A DNA stretch of 12,177 nucleotides, from contig DCTZ01000011.1 of assembly GCA_002329485.1 (NCBI GenBank), forward strand, positions 1-12,177, given 5' to 3'. Source of the stretch: Caryophanales bacterium UBA1427 (GTDB lineage: Bacteria; Bacillota_I; Bacilli_A; ML615J-28; CAG-313). A model generated the notes under the pieces. It was not told the DNA's origin. It searched no databases and saw nothing but the letters and a program-made list of their open reading frames with translations. The position numbers were made by a program, and so were the translations under genes. Of the stretch, positions 1-6,975 are shown piece after piece. Positions within the stretch are counted from its first letter, which is position 1; the number at the start of each line of letters is the position of its first letter.

Positions 1-171
1 CATTAAAGAAACTTACCAAACCTTTAAAAATCGGATGTTTTTCAAAATAATCGATTTTTGAAGGTTTTTTAATTTCCCAAAATCATTATCAATATATTGT
101 CCTTTCAAAGATTAATTGCACCTCTTCATTTTTGGGGAAGAAAATATTTGGTTATTTAGTATTGTTTTTGA

Positions 172-203
172 GGAGCTTCGATAAAAGCTTCTTTTTTTTA
201 TTA
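172..203 (+). terminator. Rho-independent terminator of an upstream gene
   Basis: The seven bases at 172-178 pair with 185-191 (one G-U pair) around a 6-nt loop, and a run of T follows at 192-198, continuing T-rich. This is the usual shape of an intrinsic terminator on the plus strand. The gene it serves is outside the window or too degraded to see. Confidence 0.6.
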
Positions 204-435
204 TTTTAATCAAATAGATTTTTTATTATGATAAAATATTCAGGTAGGAATTGTTTTAGTGAGTTATCATGTTAAAAATCCGTTTTGTTTTGTTCTGATA
301 ATCAGTTTACTTGTGTCGGGTGATGATTTGCGAAAAAAAACATTGTTTTCAGAACGGATGCGTTACCCACCAATTTATAATTTATAACTCCTTTGAATTA
401 ATTCCTTATATTACTTTTTTGATCTTTTATAAATT

Positions 436-442
436 AGGAGGG
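436..442 (+). promoter_or_regulatory. Ribosome binding site of the TIGR00266 gene
   Basis: AGGAGGG lies 4 nt before the ATG at 447 and fixes this start. It is a near-perfect match to the anti-Shine-Dalgarno sequence. Confidence 0.85.
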
Positions 443-446
443 AAAA

Positions 447-1109
447 ATGAAATACGAAATTAAAGGTCTCAACTTACCTTATGTGGAAATTACTTTGGAA
501 CGAGGAGAAAAGATTCACACCGAACGCGGCGGTATGAGTTGGATGAGCGAAACCATGGATATGAAAACGAATGCGGGGGGAAGCATCGGAAAAGCACTGT
601 CGCGGGCTTTCACCGGTGAATCGATGTTCCAAAACGTCTATACCGCAACCAAAGACGGCGACATGATTGCCGTATCGTCATCATTTCCCGGACAAATTCT
701 TGCCATCGATGTCAGCGAACAGCCAATTATTGCTCAAAAAAGGGCTTTCCTAGCCCGAGAAGACAGCGTCGATATGAGCATCTACTTTCAAAGGAAATTA
801 GGTGCAGGTTTCTTCGGCGGCGAAGGTTTCATCATGCAAAAATTCACCGGCAGAGGAATCGTCTTCTTGGAAATCGACGGTTCGTTGGTCGAAAAAGAAC
901 TGGCACCGGGCGAAACCCTTATCCTCGATACCGGCTACCTTGCCGCAATGACCGAAAGCGTTAAATTCGAAATTGTTTCGGTAAAAGGACTAGGAAATGC
1001 CATTTTCGGCGGCGAAGGCTTATTCAACACCAAAGTAACCGGTCCGGGAAAAGTTTGGATCCAATCTTGTCCAATCAGTAAGCTTATCGGCTTATTCTCT
1101 GTCAAGTAA
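447..1109 (+). CDS. TIGR00266 / AIM24 family protein
   Basis: This 220-residue protein looks like a full-length member of the TIGR00266/AIM24 family, which forms a compact beta-rich fold. The bacterial role is not well established; the name comes from a mitochondrial protein of yeast. Family signs are the early GGMSWM segment (residues 28-33), the glycine-rich stretch near 44-48, and two similar glycine-rich turns, GAGFFGGEGF (119-128) and GLGNAIFGGEG (181-191), each followed by a phenylalanine and a K-x-TGxG segment. This gives the protein an internal near-duplication. No signal peptide or membrane segment is seen, so it is probably cytoplasmic. The ATG has an excellent AGGAGGG site at 436-442, four bases upstream. 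It is a single-gene unit closed by the terminator at 1128-1155. The family call is firm; the function is unknown. Confidence 0.88.
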   Translation: MKYEIKGLNLPYVEITLERGEKIHTERGGMSWMSETMDMKTNAGGSIGKALSRAFTGESMFQNVYTATKDGDMIAVSSSFPGQILAIDVSEQPIIAQKRAFLAREDSVDMSIYFQRKLGAGFFGGEGFIMQKFTGRGIVFLEIDGSLVEKELAPGETLILDTGYLAAMTESVKFEIVSVKGLGNAIFGGEGLFNTKVTGPGKVWIQSCPISKLIGLFSVK

Positions 1110-1127
1110 TTTAAATCAAAGCAAACT

Positions 1128-1155
1128 AAAAAGGCTGTCAGACAGCCTTTTTGGT
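1128..1155. terminator. Bidirectional intrinsic terminator between convergent genes
   Basis: The sequence at 1128-1139 is exactly complementary to 1141-1152, giving a strong stem with GGCTG/CAGCC at its core. The stem is bordered by A on the left and T on the right, so it gives a U-tract in both directions. It lies 18 nt after the plus-strand TIGR00266 stop and 25 nt after the stop of the minus-strand gene ending at 1178, so it probably ends both transcripts. Confidence 0.88.
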
Positions 1156-1177
1156 TTTTATAGATAAGTTTTTTCGA

Positions 1178-2932
1178 TCAAGGGTTGTTTTGATAATTTG
1201 ACATCCAATCCGGGAAGATAGTATTTAATCCGGTTGTAGCCAGTTTGGCATCCTTGGTGCCTGCCGCAAGATCCCTTATTTCCAATCCGTTAATAGCGCT
1301 GTAATAATAAACATAGGTGCCGCTATAATTTGTTTTGTTGAAATAAAGGTATCCGGTTGATGAAGCTGTGCCTTTAAAGGTAAGCAAAGCATTGTTTAAA
1401 GTAGATTCGGATACGCGCGGGAACACACCGTTTTGGCGCATGACATAATCGACATTTTGAACCATGCTTATGTCACTTCCCGAATAACCGACACCGTGAA
1501 GAACTAAGTAAACGAAACCTGCATCGGCGTTAGGGGAGTTTTGGGATATCCCGACAAAATACTCATAATTGCTGTCAACTTCAAAAGTAAAATACAGAAT
1601 GTCGTAATTTTGGAATGGATATTGGCCGGTGACCGGGAAAATAAAACTATATTCTGTCCAACTGTTAATCGTACCGTCGGGTTGGCGGGTAAACTGGTAA
1701 ATGGACATCGCAGAGTTATTGCTTTTATTGGTAATCATAAAAGAGATTCCTGTGGTTCCGTTACTTTTTGGTTTAAACCATATTCCGTTTTGTGGAATCG
1801 ATATATTAGTTCCTTCAAACGGAACCAAAACAGTAGAATTTATTGTCGGGGTGCCACCAAGCCTTAGGAATCTTATTTTTTGATTTCCGGATGCATTTTG
1901 GTAATAATACCAAAAAGTTTCGGAAATGCCTTTGGCAGTGGCTTCATTTACATTGTTGATTTTGGTGTAACCTGTAGTGGTTGGGGTTAATGTGAATTGG
2001 TTTCCGCTTCCACTTTGAGTGACCTGATTTATGAAATAAAAATTCTTAGGGTTTGAGGCTGTATCGGATGTAATTACTGAGGTATAATAAGCATGTTCCA
2101 GAATTGATGATTCAATCATCCTATATTTTTGTGAAGAAGTACTTGGTAAATCTCCGCCCCAACTGTCATTAGGGTCGATAAGGATTTTACTTCCCCCGTC
2201 ACTTGGCATTCCTTCCCAATAAGTATTCGGTCCCAATTCTCCGATTAAGACATAATCGGATTGGCTATAGATACCGCCGGTTAATTTTAAGGAATTGTTG
2301 GAAACGCCGATATCCGAAAGATGCCCGTTATTGTGTCCGGCAACTATTCCGATTACCGAGTTGTTTACAATGTTTGTGACATTGACATTTTCCAAATAGA
2401 AGTTCTTTGCTTCTCCAGCCCAAGCCGGATTATAAGGAGCATTCGGGTTTTCCGGGTTACTCGGTGCATCGATTTTTCCGAAAAAGCCGACCTTGGATCC
2501 CAAATTTACATTTTGCAAGTTAAAATTGGTAATTAATTCGTTTTTATTATTGGAAATGAAAAGGTTGCTGATGACATGATAATTACCGTTTAACGTTCCG
2601 TAAAATGGGTGTTCTTCGGTTCCGATAGGCGGAAGCGCCATTCCCTCCATATTGATGTCGTTTTCGATTTCAAAATAAATTTTTTCATTGCCAAAATAGC
2701 CTAAGTTTTGCAACCAAGCCAAATGGTATAGATGCTTTTTGTCATTGATGATATAGGGATCGTTTTCTTCTCCTGTCCCCCGGGCAAAATAATTGACGAT
2801 GCTGGTGCCGGTGGCATAGAGTTCAATCGAAGAGTCTTTAACGAACCAAGCATATACGGTGGAAGAAATCAAAAGCACGGTAAAGACCAATAAATAAAGG
2901 AGAATATTCTTTCGCAGGAAAATCAATCTCAT
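1178..2932 (-). CDS. Membrane-anchored or exported surface protein with GLUG/beta-helix-like region and AWF motif
   Basis: This 584-residue protein starts with basic residues and a long hydrophobic segment (about 9-27) ending in A-W-F at 28-30. That ending is seen in many Firmicutes surface proteins with SipW-type or camelysin/TasA-like signal regions. Residues 52-126 follow the pattern GTGxxxDPYxI ... YFEIENDI ... PPIG ... PFYGTLNGNYHVISNLF, typical of GLUG/right-handed beta-helix cell-surface proteins. A second related stretch (about 147-211, GFFGKI ... IGIVAGHNNGHLSDIGVSN) follows. The remaining 370 residues are rich in Ser, Thr, Asn, Tyr and Gly and are not recognised. No LPXTG motif or C-terminal helix is seen. 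The start overlaps the upstream stop (ATGA, 2929-2932), so the two are translationally coupled. It ends with TGA, which argues that TGA is a stop in this genome. Extracellular location is inferred; the partner or ligand is unknown. Confidence 0.75.
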   Translation of the reverse strand: MRLIFLRKNILLYLLVFTVLLISSTVYAWFVKDSSIELYATGTSIVNYFARGTGEENDPYIINDKKHLYHLAWLQNLGYFGNEKIYFEIENDINMEGMALPPIGTEEHPFYGTLNGNYHVISNLFISNNKNELITNFNLQNVNLGSKVGFFGKIDAPSNPENPNAPYNPAWAGEAKNFYLENVNVTNIVNNSVIGIVAGHNNGHLSDIGVSNNSLKLTGGIYSQSDYVLIGELGPNTYWEGMPSDGGSKILIDPNDSWGGDLPSTSSQKYRMIESSILEHAYYTSVITSDTASNPKNFYFINQVTQSGSGNQFTLTPTTTGYTKINNVNEATAKGISETFWYYYQNASGNQKIRFLRLGGTPTINSTVLVPFEGTNISIPQNGIWFKPKSNGTTGISFMITNKSNNSAMSIYQFTRQPDGTINSWTEYSFIFPVTGQYPFQNYDILYFTFEVDSNYEYFVGISQNSPNADAGFVYLVLHGVGYSGSDISMVQNVDYVMRQNGVFPRVSESTLNNALLTFKGTASSTGYLYFNKTNYSGTYVYYYSAINGLEIRDLAAGTKDAKLATTGLNTIFPDWMSNYQNNP

Positions 2933-3633
2933 AAGTCGGTTATCTCCAATCTTATATCGTTTTCGTAAGTAATGACTTCGACAATCGGACCATCGAAATG
3001 GGAGTGAATGTATTCGATGGCACTTTTATTATATTCCAGGATAAACCACAATGAAATATTCTGGTCAGAAAAACTGTCATGCATAATTTCAATTGATTTT
3101 TCTTTGTAAACATTTTCTCCATCGATACTTACAAAAGATATCGGTTCGGAAAGGGGAGTCAGCGGTTGCGTAGGGTCACTGTAGGATACAAGGATGAATT
3201 GGGTGCAATTGCTGATAAAGTTTTCTGCAGTGCTTTGAAAATTTTTAAAGGTTGCGGCCGAAATCGCCACGTTGGCATTTTCAGAAGTGATTTTGAATCG
3301 TAAATTGAGGGCAAGGTAAGGTTTGTATTCGGTCAAAAGAATTTCACGGTCGTCATAGGTAGGCAAGTAATCCAAAGGGATTGGTTCATTGTTGTCGTCT
3401 AAGGCAAGAAAAAAGGTTTTTTCTGATCCGTTTTTAACGACAGTGCCAATCGCAAAAGTTTCTATGCTTGCTTCAATTACGTTCGGGGACTGAATGTTTA
3501 CATAGAAATTTCCGACGGTATTTTGATCTTGCAAGGTGAACCAGGAAAAAACTGTAAAAAAGATTGCAACAAGCAAAAAATTGACCATCAGAATTGAAAA
3601 AACCAGTTGCTTTTTTAATTGACGTGAACTCAT
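2929..3633 (-). CDS. Membrane-anchored surface protein with SWFT motif, first gene of a two-gene operon
   Basis: The protein has 234 residues. A basic start is followed by a hydrophobic segment (about 10-29) ending in S-W-F-T at 30-33, then a polar, strand-rich outer part. The N-terminus matches the class of anchors seen in TasA/camelysin-like and other surface proteins of low-GC Gram-positives, and it resembles the AWF anchor of the next gene. The exported part (34-234) shows no motif I can name; it looks like one or two beta-sandwich domains. A strong promoter lies upstream at 3677-3705. The ribosome binding site (AAAGGCACGGG, about 6 nt from the ATG) is only moderate. The stop overlaps the start of the 584-residue gene, so both products are probably made together and may act as a surface pair. 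No SipW-like peptidase gene is in the window. Confidence 0.7.
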   Translation of the reverse strand: MSSRQLKKQLVFSILMVNFLLVAIFFTVFSWFTLQDQNTVGNFYVNIQSPNVIEASIETFAIGTVVKNGSEKTFFLALDDNNEPIPLDYLPTYDDREILLTEYKPYLALNLRFKITSENANVAISAATFKNFQSTAENFISNCTQFILVSYSDPTQPLTPLSEPISFVSIDGENVYKEKSIEIMHDSFSDQNISLWFILEYNKSAIEYIHSHFDGPIVEVITYENDIRLEITDL

Positions 3634-3676
3634 TATTTTTCCCGTGCCTTTCTTTTTTGTCCTTAATTATATATAT

Positions 3677-3705
3677 ATAATACCATAAATTTTGTCAAAA
3701 GTCAA
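3677..3705 (-). promoter_or_regulatory. Promoter of the SWF/AWF surface-protein operon
   Basis: Read on the minus strand, TTGACT (3705-3700) is followed after 17 nt by TATTAT (3682-3677), with a TG one base before the -10 box (extended -10). A second choice overlaps it: TTGACA (3698-3693) with a TATATA box 17 nt downstream. Either would be a strong SigA-type promoter. It lies about 45-70 nt before the ATG at 3633. Confidence 0.75.
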
Positions 3706-3761
3706 AGAAGAGGCTTATTGCCTGAATATCTTTTTCACCGAGAAAATTATTACCGTTTTAA

Positions 3762-3790
3762 TTTACAATTTCCCAAATTTGAGGCATAAT
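3762..3790 (+). promoter_or_regulatory. Promoter of the serine hydrolase gene
   Basis: TTTACA (3762-3767) and CATAAT (3785-3790) are spaced by exactly 17 nt, each one mismatch from the SigA consensus. The ATG at 3814 lies 23 nt beyond, with an AGAGGTG ribosome binding site at 3803-3809. The 180-nt gap at 3634-3813 therefore carries two divergent promoters. Confidence 0.65.
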
Positions 3791-3813
3791 AACTGCTGAA
3801 CCAGAGGTGCAAT

Positions 3814-4881
3814 ATGGATTTTAAGGAACAATTATTTAACTTGTTTAATCACCAAATCGTGGGCGGAAGCGTTGTTTTAATCAAAAACGGTATGTTTTTT
3901 CAATACAACCACGGCTGCCGTTCTTTGATTAATAACCGCCCGGTCGAAGACGATACGATTTTCCGGATAGCTTCGATTTCCAAAGTTATCATCGGAATGA
4001 CCGTTATGAAATTGACGGAAGATGGTTTGCTTGATTTAGACGAAGACATCGGAAATTATTTAGGCTTTCGGGTCCGCAATCCCAAGTATCCCGATGTTCC
4101 GATTACGACCAGAATGCTTTTGATGCATACCTCAAGCATCACAAACGGTTTGGACAATGAATCCGTCGAAATCGGTTATAACGGGGTAAACGGTAAGAAA
4201 TTCTTTGTCGCATTGGAAGACTTATTGCTTAATACCCAAAGCGGTTATTATACCGAAAAAACCTATTCGCCTTTTTGCCCAGGGGAAAAATACATTTATT
4301 CCAATTTCGGTTTCGGAATCATTGCCTGTATCATCGAAAAAGTAACGAACACCTTATTCACGGATTTTGTGGAACAGAAGATTTTAAAACCCCTCAAGCT
4401 CGATGCCAGTTTCAAAGCAGACAGAATCCGAAAACAAGATAAAATTTCCGATACCTTTTTGGGCTTTACCACCAACCGAACCGCAAACTCTTTCATTGAA
4501 GCAACTTATCCCGATTTTCCGCTCGGAAATAATTTTCGGGGTCCGGCGGGCGGACTCTTCATCAGTATGCCCGATTTAAGCAAAATCATGGTTGCATTGT
4601 TTAACGACGGAAAGTATCGGGACGTTCAATTGCTTAAGAAAGAAACGGTCGACTATTATCTGAGCATGAATTTTCTGCCGAGCAGGACTTATCCCGATAA
4701 AGGAGTTCTTTTGCAGGGCCATACCGGAAATGCTTATGGTGTTACGTCGTTAATGTATTTTTGCAAAGCCAAAAAAACGGGCATTTGCTTTATCGCCAAC
4801 GGCGGAAATTACCGACCGATGCCTTCGGGCATGAACCAAATCCAGGAAGGAATAATCGACTTGCTTTTGCAGGCATTATAA
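3814..4881 (+). CDS. Serine hydrolase, class C beta-lactamase / PBP4*-like family
   Basis: This 355-residue protein has the three motifs of the serine beta-lactamase/D,D-peptidase fold in the right order. S54-I-S-K57 holds the nucleophile and general base, Y162-S-N164 is the second motif, and H303-T-G305 stands in the KTG position; HTG is common in the esterase and peptidase branches. Length and layout match the beta-lactamase-related (Pfam Beta-lactamase) family, whose members include class C beta-lactamases, D-aminopeptidases and esterases. There is no signal peptide or membrane segment, so the enzyme is probably cytoplasmic, which makes a true antibiotic-resistance role less likely. The substrate cannot be told from the sequence. 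It is transcribed alone from its own promoter (3762-3790) and ends at a strong terminator that overlaps its TAA stop. Confidence 0.87.
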   Translation: MDFKEQLFNLFNHQIVGGSVVLIKNGMFFQYNHGCRSLINNRPVEDDTIFRIASISKVIIGMTVMKLTEDGLLDLDEDIGNYLGFRVRNPKYPDVPITTRMLLMHTSSITNGLDNESVEIGYNGVNGKKFFVALEDLLLNTQSGYYTEKTYSPFCPGEKYIYSNFGFGIIACIIEKVTNTLFTDFVEQKILKPLKLDASFKADRIRKQDKISDTFLGFTTNRTANSFIEATYPDFPLGNNFRGPAGGLFISMPDLSKIMVALFNDGKYRDVQLLKKETVDYYLSMNFLPSRTYPDKGVLLQGHTGNAYGVTSLMYFCKAKKTGICFIANGGNYRPMPSGMNQIQEGIIDLLLQAL

Positions 4882-4916
4882 AAGCCTTTGGAATCCTTTT
4901 CCAAAGGCTTTTTCTT
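4880..4916. terminator. Bidirectional intrinsic terminator
   Basis: Bases 4880-4893 pair perfectly with 4899-4912, a 14-bp stem with a 5-nt loop, followed by T on the plus strand and by T-rich sequence on the minus strand. It overlaps the TAA of the serine hydrolase gene and lies about 40 nt past the stop of the minus-strand operon ending at 4952, so it likely ends both. Confidence 0.88.
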
Positions 4917-4951
4917 AAGGTAAATATAGGAAATAATTGATTTATAAAACA

Positions 4952-5302
4952 TTAGCGGAAAAACAGATTGAAGATTAACGATCCGATAATAAACGAAGTT
5001 GCATTGGCCAAAAAAGAAATTTTGCAGGCAAGGCATTTATGGGGAATGACCAAACGGTAGGCCAAGCCTTCGATTATCACAATCAAAGCTTCAGCAACAA
5101 TTAAAATAATCAGGTAGATTGCTATTGTCTGAGAGAAAAAAAGCGTCAGAAAAGAATTGAGGGTTAGGTTTGTTATCAGGTTTAAGGGTAGGGAAAGTAA
5201 GGAAAGCAAAAGAAACTGCTTTTTGGTCAGCTTTTGATAAAAGGGAACAAAAGCAATCAGTTCCAAAACGACAGTCAAAAGACCGGCCCAAACTTTATCC
5301 AC
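4952..5302 (-). CDS. Small integral membrane protein, about four helices
   Basis: This very hydrophobic protein has about four membrane segments, near residues 5-21, 27-47, 57-79 and 93-115 when counted from the chosen start. An IEG-x-x-YR segment lies between helices 3 and 4, and KCLACK and NATSF precede the last helix. I do not recognise the family. Two GTG starts are possible. The one at 5311 gives 119 residues but has little ahead of it; the one at 5302 gives 116 residues and sits 6 nt after GGGGTG, so it is preferred. Either way the gene overlaps the end of the MFS gene, whose stop is at 5297-5295. Overlap with an MFS transporter and a lipoprotein-like gene suggests a joint membrane role, perhaps in transport, but nothing in the sequence shows a substrate. 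Confidence 0.7.
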   Translation of the reverse strand: MDKVWAGLLTVVLELIAFVPFYQKLTKKQFLLLSLLSLPLNLITNLTLNSFLTLFFSQTIAIYLIILIVAEALIVIIEGLAYRLVIPHKCLACKISFLANATSFIIGSLIFNLFFR

Positions 5303-6344
5303 GCAGGTCACCCCGTTTGATGTAATACATCGAGAGAATCGCCAAAAGCGAAGAAATCAATACCACAATAACATAAGAAACTACATTAAATTGGTACAAG
5401 ATACCGATGACGACTCCAGGGAAGAGGATTCCGGCCAATAAACCGAAATTGAAACCTTCTTTTCCCGGAAGCAAACGGTTCAGTTCGAACAAGGTTATCG
5501 GCATACTGATGTTAATCATAACCAGTCCGAGCATCATCAGGGGTTTGGACTTGGCAAAGAAAAGCAAAAGAAAGGTAGCTAAGGTCATACTGCAAAGAAC
5601 GGTATAAAAACTGCCCCATTTATCGCGGATAAAGCCGCCGATAAATTTGCCCATAGCGGCCGAAGCCGGAAGCAAAAGGAGCAATGGCAAATTCATCGCA
5701 AAGTCGTAGTGGATGATTTTGCCGAGGAAGGACCTGATAAATACCGCAATCAACAAAAACAATCCGGATAAAATAATCTTTGGTTGGTCAACGAGTGGTT
5801 TTTGCGTTTTTTCAGGAGAAGTATTCTTGGGGGTTTTTGATTCGATTAACCAAAGACTTGCCATAACTAATACCAGATAAAGCGAAATAGCGACATAAGG
5901 TATAAAACGGTACCGGTAAAGATTGCCGCCAATCGCGAGTCCGATCGCCCCAAGGGAAACAAAGACTCCCAAATGGCTGGATTTTTCGGTGGAGATGTTT
6001 GTGCAAACCTTCCCCCCCGCAACATGAAAAATCTGATTGCCGATGCCGAGGAGGACTGCGGAAAGCCACCACAGATTGATGAACAATCCCAAAGTAAGAA
6101 ATACCAGCGATGCCAAAAGGATAGCCTTTTCGTGGTGATAACGGTCGACATAAAGGCCGATTAACGGTTGGAAACAGAAAGCCAGCGTATTGTAGATAAC
6201 AAAGATGAAGAAACCGTAGTCGTAAAAATCGATGGCTAGAACCCCGATTACTTTATAGCCGCAAATCAAATCGCAAAGCAGATGAAGAATCGAAAGTATT
6301 GCGATTACTGTTTTGTTTCTGGCCGAAATCAAAGAAGTGGTCAT
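5295..6344 (-). CDS. MFS transporter resembling the fosmidomycin-resistance group
   Basis: This 349-residue polytopic protein has ten or more hydrophobic segments and a hydrophilic central loop (about 169-188) that divides two halves. A motif-A-like loop G-L-Y-V-D-R (63-68) follows the second helix, and a matching G-G-F-I-R-D (236-241) lies in the second half. GIGNQIFHVAGGK (100-112) resembles the signature of the fosmidomycin-resistance-like MFS efflux proteins. The protein is about 40-50 residues shorter than usual, possibly lacking a helix at one end. The ATG overlaps the upstream stop by one base (TAATG), so it is translationally coupled. It is probably a proton-driven exporter of a small molecule; the substrate is unknown. 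Drug export is only one of several possibilities. Confidence 0.82.
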   Translation of the reverse strand: MTTSLISARNKTVIAILSILHLLCDLICGYKVIGVLAIDFYDYGFFIFVIYNTLAFCFQPLIGLYVDRYHHEKAILLASLVFLTLGLFINLWWLSAVLLGIGNQIFHVAGGKVCTNISTEKSSHLGVFVSLGAIGLAIGGNLYRYRFIPYVAISLYLVLVMASLWLIESKTPKNTSPEKTQKPLVDQPKIILSGLFLLIAVFIRSFLGKIIHYDFAMNLPLLLLLPASAAMGKFIGGFIRDKWGSFYTVLCSMTLATFLLLFFAKSKPLMMLGLVMINISMPITLFELNRLLPGKEGFNFGLLAGILFPGVVIGILYQFNVVSYVIVVLISSLLAILSMYYIKRGDLRG

Positions 6345-6793
6345 TAGTTTTCCGGATTATCTTGCTTGGCTTCTTCTTTGACAATGACTACAAAATGGGC
6401 GGCACCACGGATTCCCTGATAATAGTTTAATTTATCTTCTTCGGTAACGGTATAAGGAAGGGTAATATCCTTATGAATGGCATTTGGAACCATCATTTGG
6501 TATTTGACGATGGAAGCCGTTTTTTCTTCATCCTGAGGCTCCAAAGTTTCCATAAGTGCCAAGACATCCTCTTCCTTGATGGTATCACCGATGCGAAAAT
6601 TACTGAAAGTGCGATGAAGTTTAGGATAAACCTGGGATGGATCATAATAAAGGTTTCCTTCTTCATCCTGTTGTTCGGTCATAATATGAATATAAACTTT
6701 GTTTTGGTCCCGGTTTCCCCGACAACTGAACGGAAAAAACGCCACATCCAAAGACACAAGCAATAGCAGCACGATACGTAACAAACGATACAT
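6344..6793 (-). CDS. Small lipoprotein-like exported protein, first gene of the MFS operon
   Basis: The start is placed at ATG 6793-6791 (149 residues). An ATG 15 nt further upstream lies partly inside the ribosome binding site AGGAGG (6806-6801), which correctly serves the downstream ATG. The protein begins with MYRLLRIV, a hydrophobic core, and a cysteine at 24 in the context F-P-F-S-C. This is a weak lipobox, because proline is unusual at position -3. The mature part is acidic and ends in a low-complexity tail (KEEAKQDNPEN). No known domain is seen. It is probably a membrane-attached extracytoplasmic protein that works with the MFS transporter translated directly after it (TAATG overlap). 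A non-lipidated secreted protein is the alternative. Confidence 0.68.
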   Translation of the reverse strand: MYRLLRIVLLLLVSLDVAFFPFSCRGNRDQNKVYIHIMTEQQDEEGNLYYDPSQVYPKLHRTFSNFRIGDTIKEEDVLALMETLEPQDEEKTASIVKYQMMVPNAIHKDITLPYTVTEEDKLNYYQGIRGAAHFVVIVKEEAKQDNPEN

Positions 6794-6826
6794 TTTTATT
6801 CCTCCCATAAATATCTCTATATCAAT

Positions 6827-6855
6827 AGTATATCAAAAATTTCTGTTTTGGTAAA
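6827..6855 (-). promoter_or_regulatory. Promoter of the lipoprotein-MFS-membrane protein operon
   Basis: On the minus strand, TTTACC (6855-6850) and TATACT (6832-6827) are spaced by 17 nt, with TG before the -10 box. This is a good SigA-type promoter about 35 nt before the ATG at 6793. A 15-nt palindrome at 6860-6874 lies just upstream of the -35 box. Confidence 0.72.
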
Positions 6856-6859
6856 CCTT

Positions 6860-6874
6860 TTTTATCAGATAAAA
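6860..6874. promoter_or_regulatory. Perfect inverted repeat, possible operator
   Basis: TTTTATC-A-GATAAAA is a perfect 7-1-7 inverted repeat in the divergent gap between the MFS operon and the VOC gene. It sits 5 nt upstream of the -35 box of the minus-strand promoter, a place where an activator or a shared regulator could bind. No regulator gene is in the window. AT-rich DNA gives such palindromes by chance fairly often, so the call is tentative. Confidence 0.35.
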
Positions 6875-6937
6875 CAGATTATGGAGCAATTTATCCGTAA
6901 TTAAAGCAAATGTTTATCTTAATATTTTATTATCGGT

Positions 6938-6943
6938 TATAAT
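6938..6943 (+). promoter_or_regulatory. Probable -10 box of the VOC dioxygenase gene
   Basis: A perfect TATAAT lies 32 nt before the chosen ATG. The matching -35 region is weak (TTTATC at 6913-6918, spacer 19). A purine-rich AAAGGGA (6954-6960) is the only ribosome binding candidate, and it is unusually far (15 nt) from the ATG. Confidence 0.5.
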
Positions 6944-6975
6944 ATTATCAAAGAAAGGGATTTGATAAATTATTG

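Larger units (their letters stand above)
1..446. other. AT-rich intergenic region with no gene
   Basis: No convincing reading frame was seen on either strand in this stretch. It holds an intrinsic terminator at 172-203, which implies that a plus-strand gene ends upstream of the window or close to its left edge. Between about 278 and 368 there are several inverted repeats that could fold in a leader RNA. The ribosome binding site of the next gene lies at 436-442. A TATAAT hexamer at 376-381 is a possible -10 box, but I found no good -35 box 16-18 nt before it, so no promoter is called. Confidence 0.6.

Noticed and set aside
1541..1867. Plus-strand open frame of 108 codons
   Set aside because: It lies wholly inside the minus-strand 584-residue gene and has no ribosome binding site or recognisable sequence; it is a shadow frame.
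3665..3682. AT dinucleotide run as a functional microsatellite
   Set aside because: The short AT tract is explained by the overlapping -10 boxes of the surface operon promoter and is not long enough to suggest repeat-length switching.
3814..4881. Calling the serine hydrolase an antibiotic-resistance beta-lactamase
   Set aside because: The fold motifs are present, but there is no signal peptide and the third motif is HTG. The family is mostly esterases and peptidases, so resistance cannot be claimed.
5812..6151. Alternative minus-strand frames inside the MFS gene
   Set aside because: They overlap the MFS coding frame, which shows clear transporter motifs; the alternatives are Pro/Arg/Trp-rich shadows.
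6794..6808. Upstream ATG at 6808 as the start of the small lipoprotein-like gene
   Set aside because: This ATG lies against the AGGAGG site at 6806-6801, which serves the ATG at 6793. The shorter form also gives a normal signal peptide.
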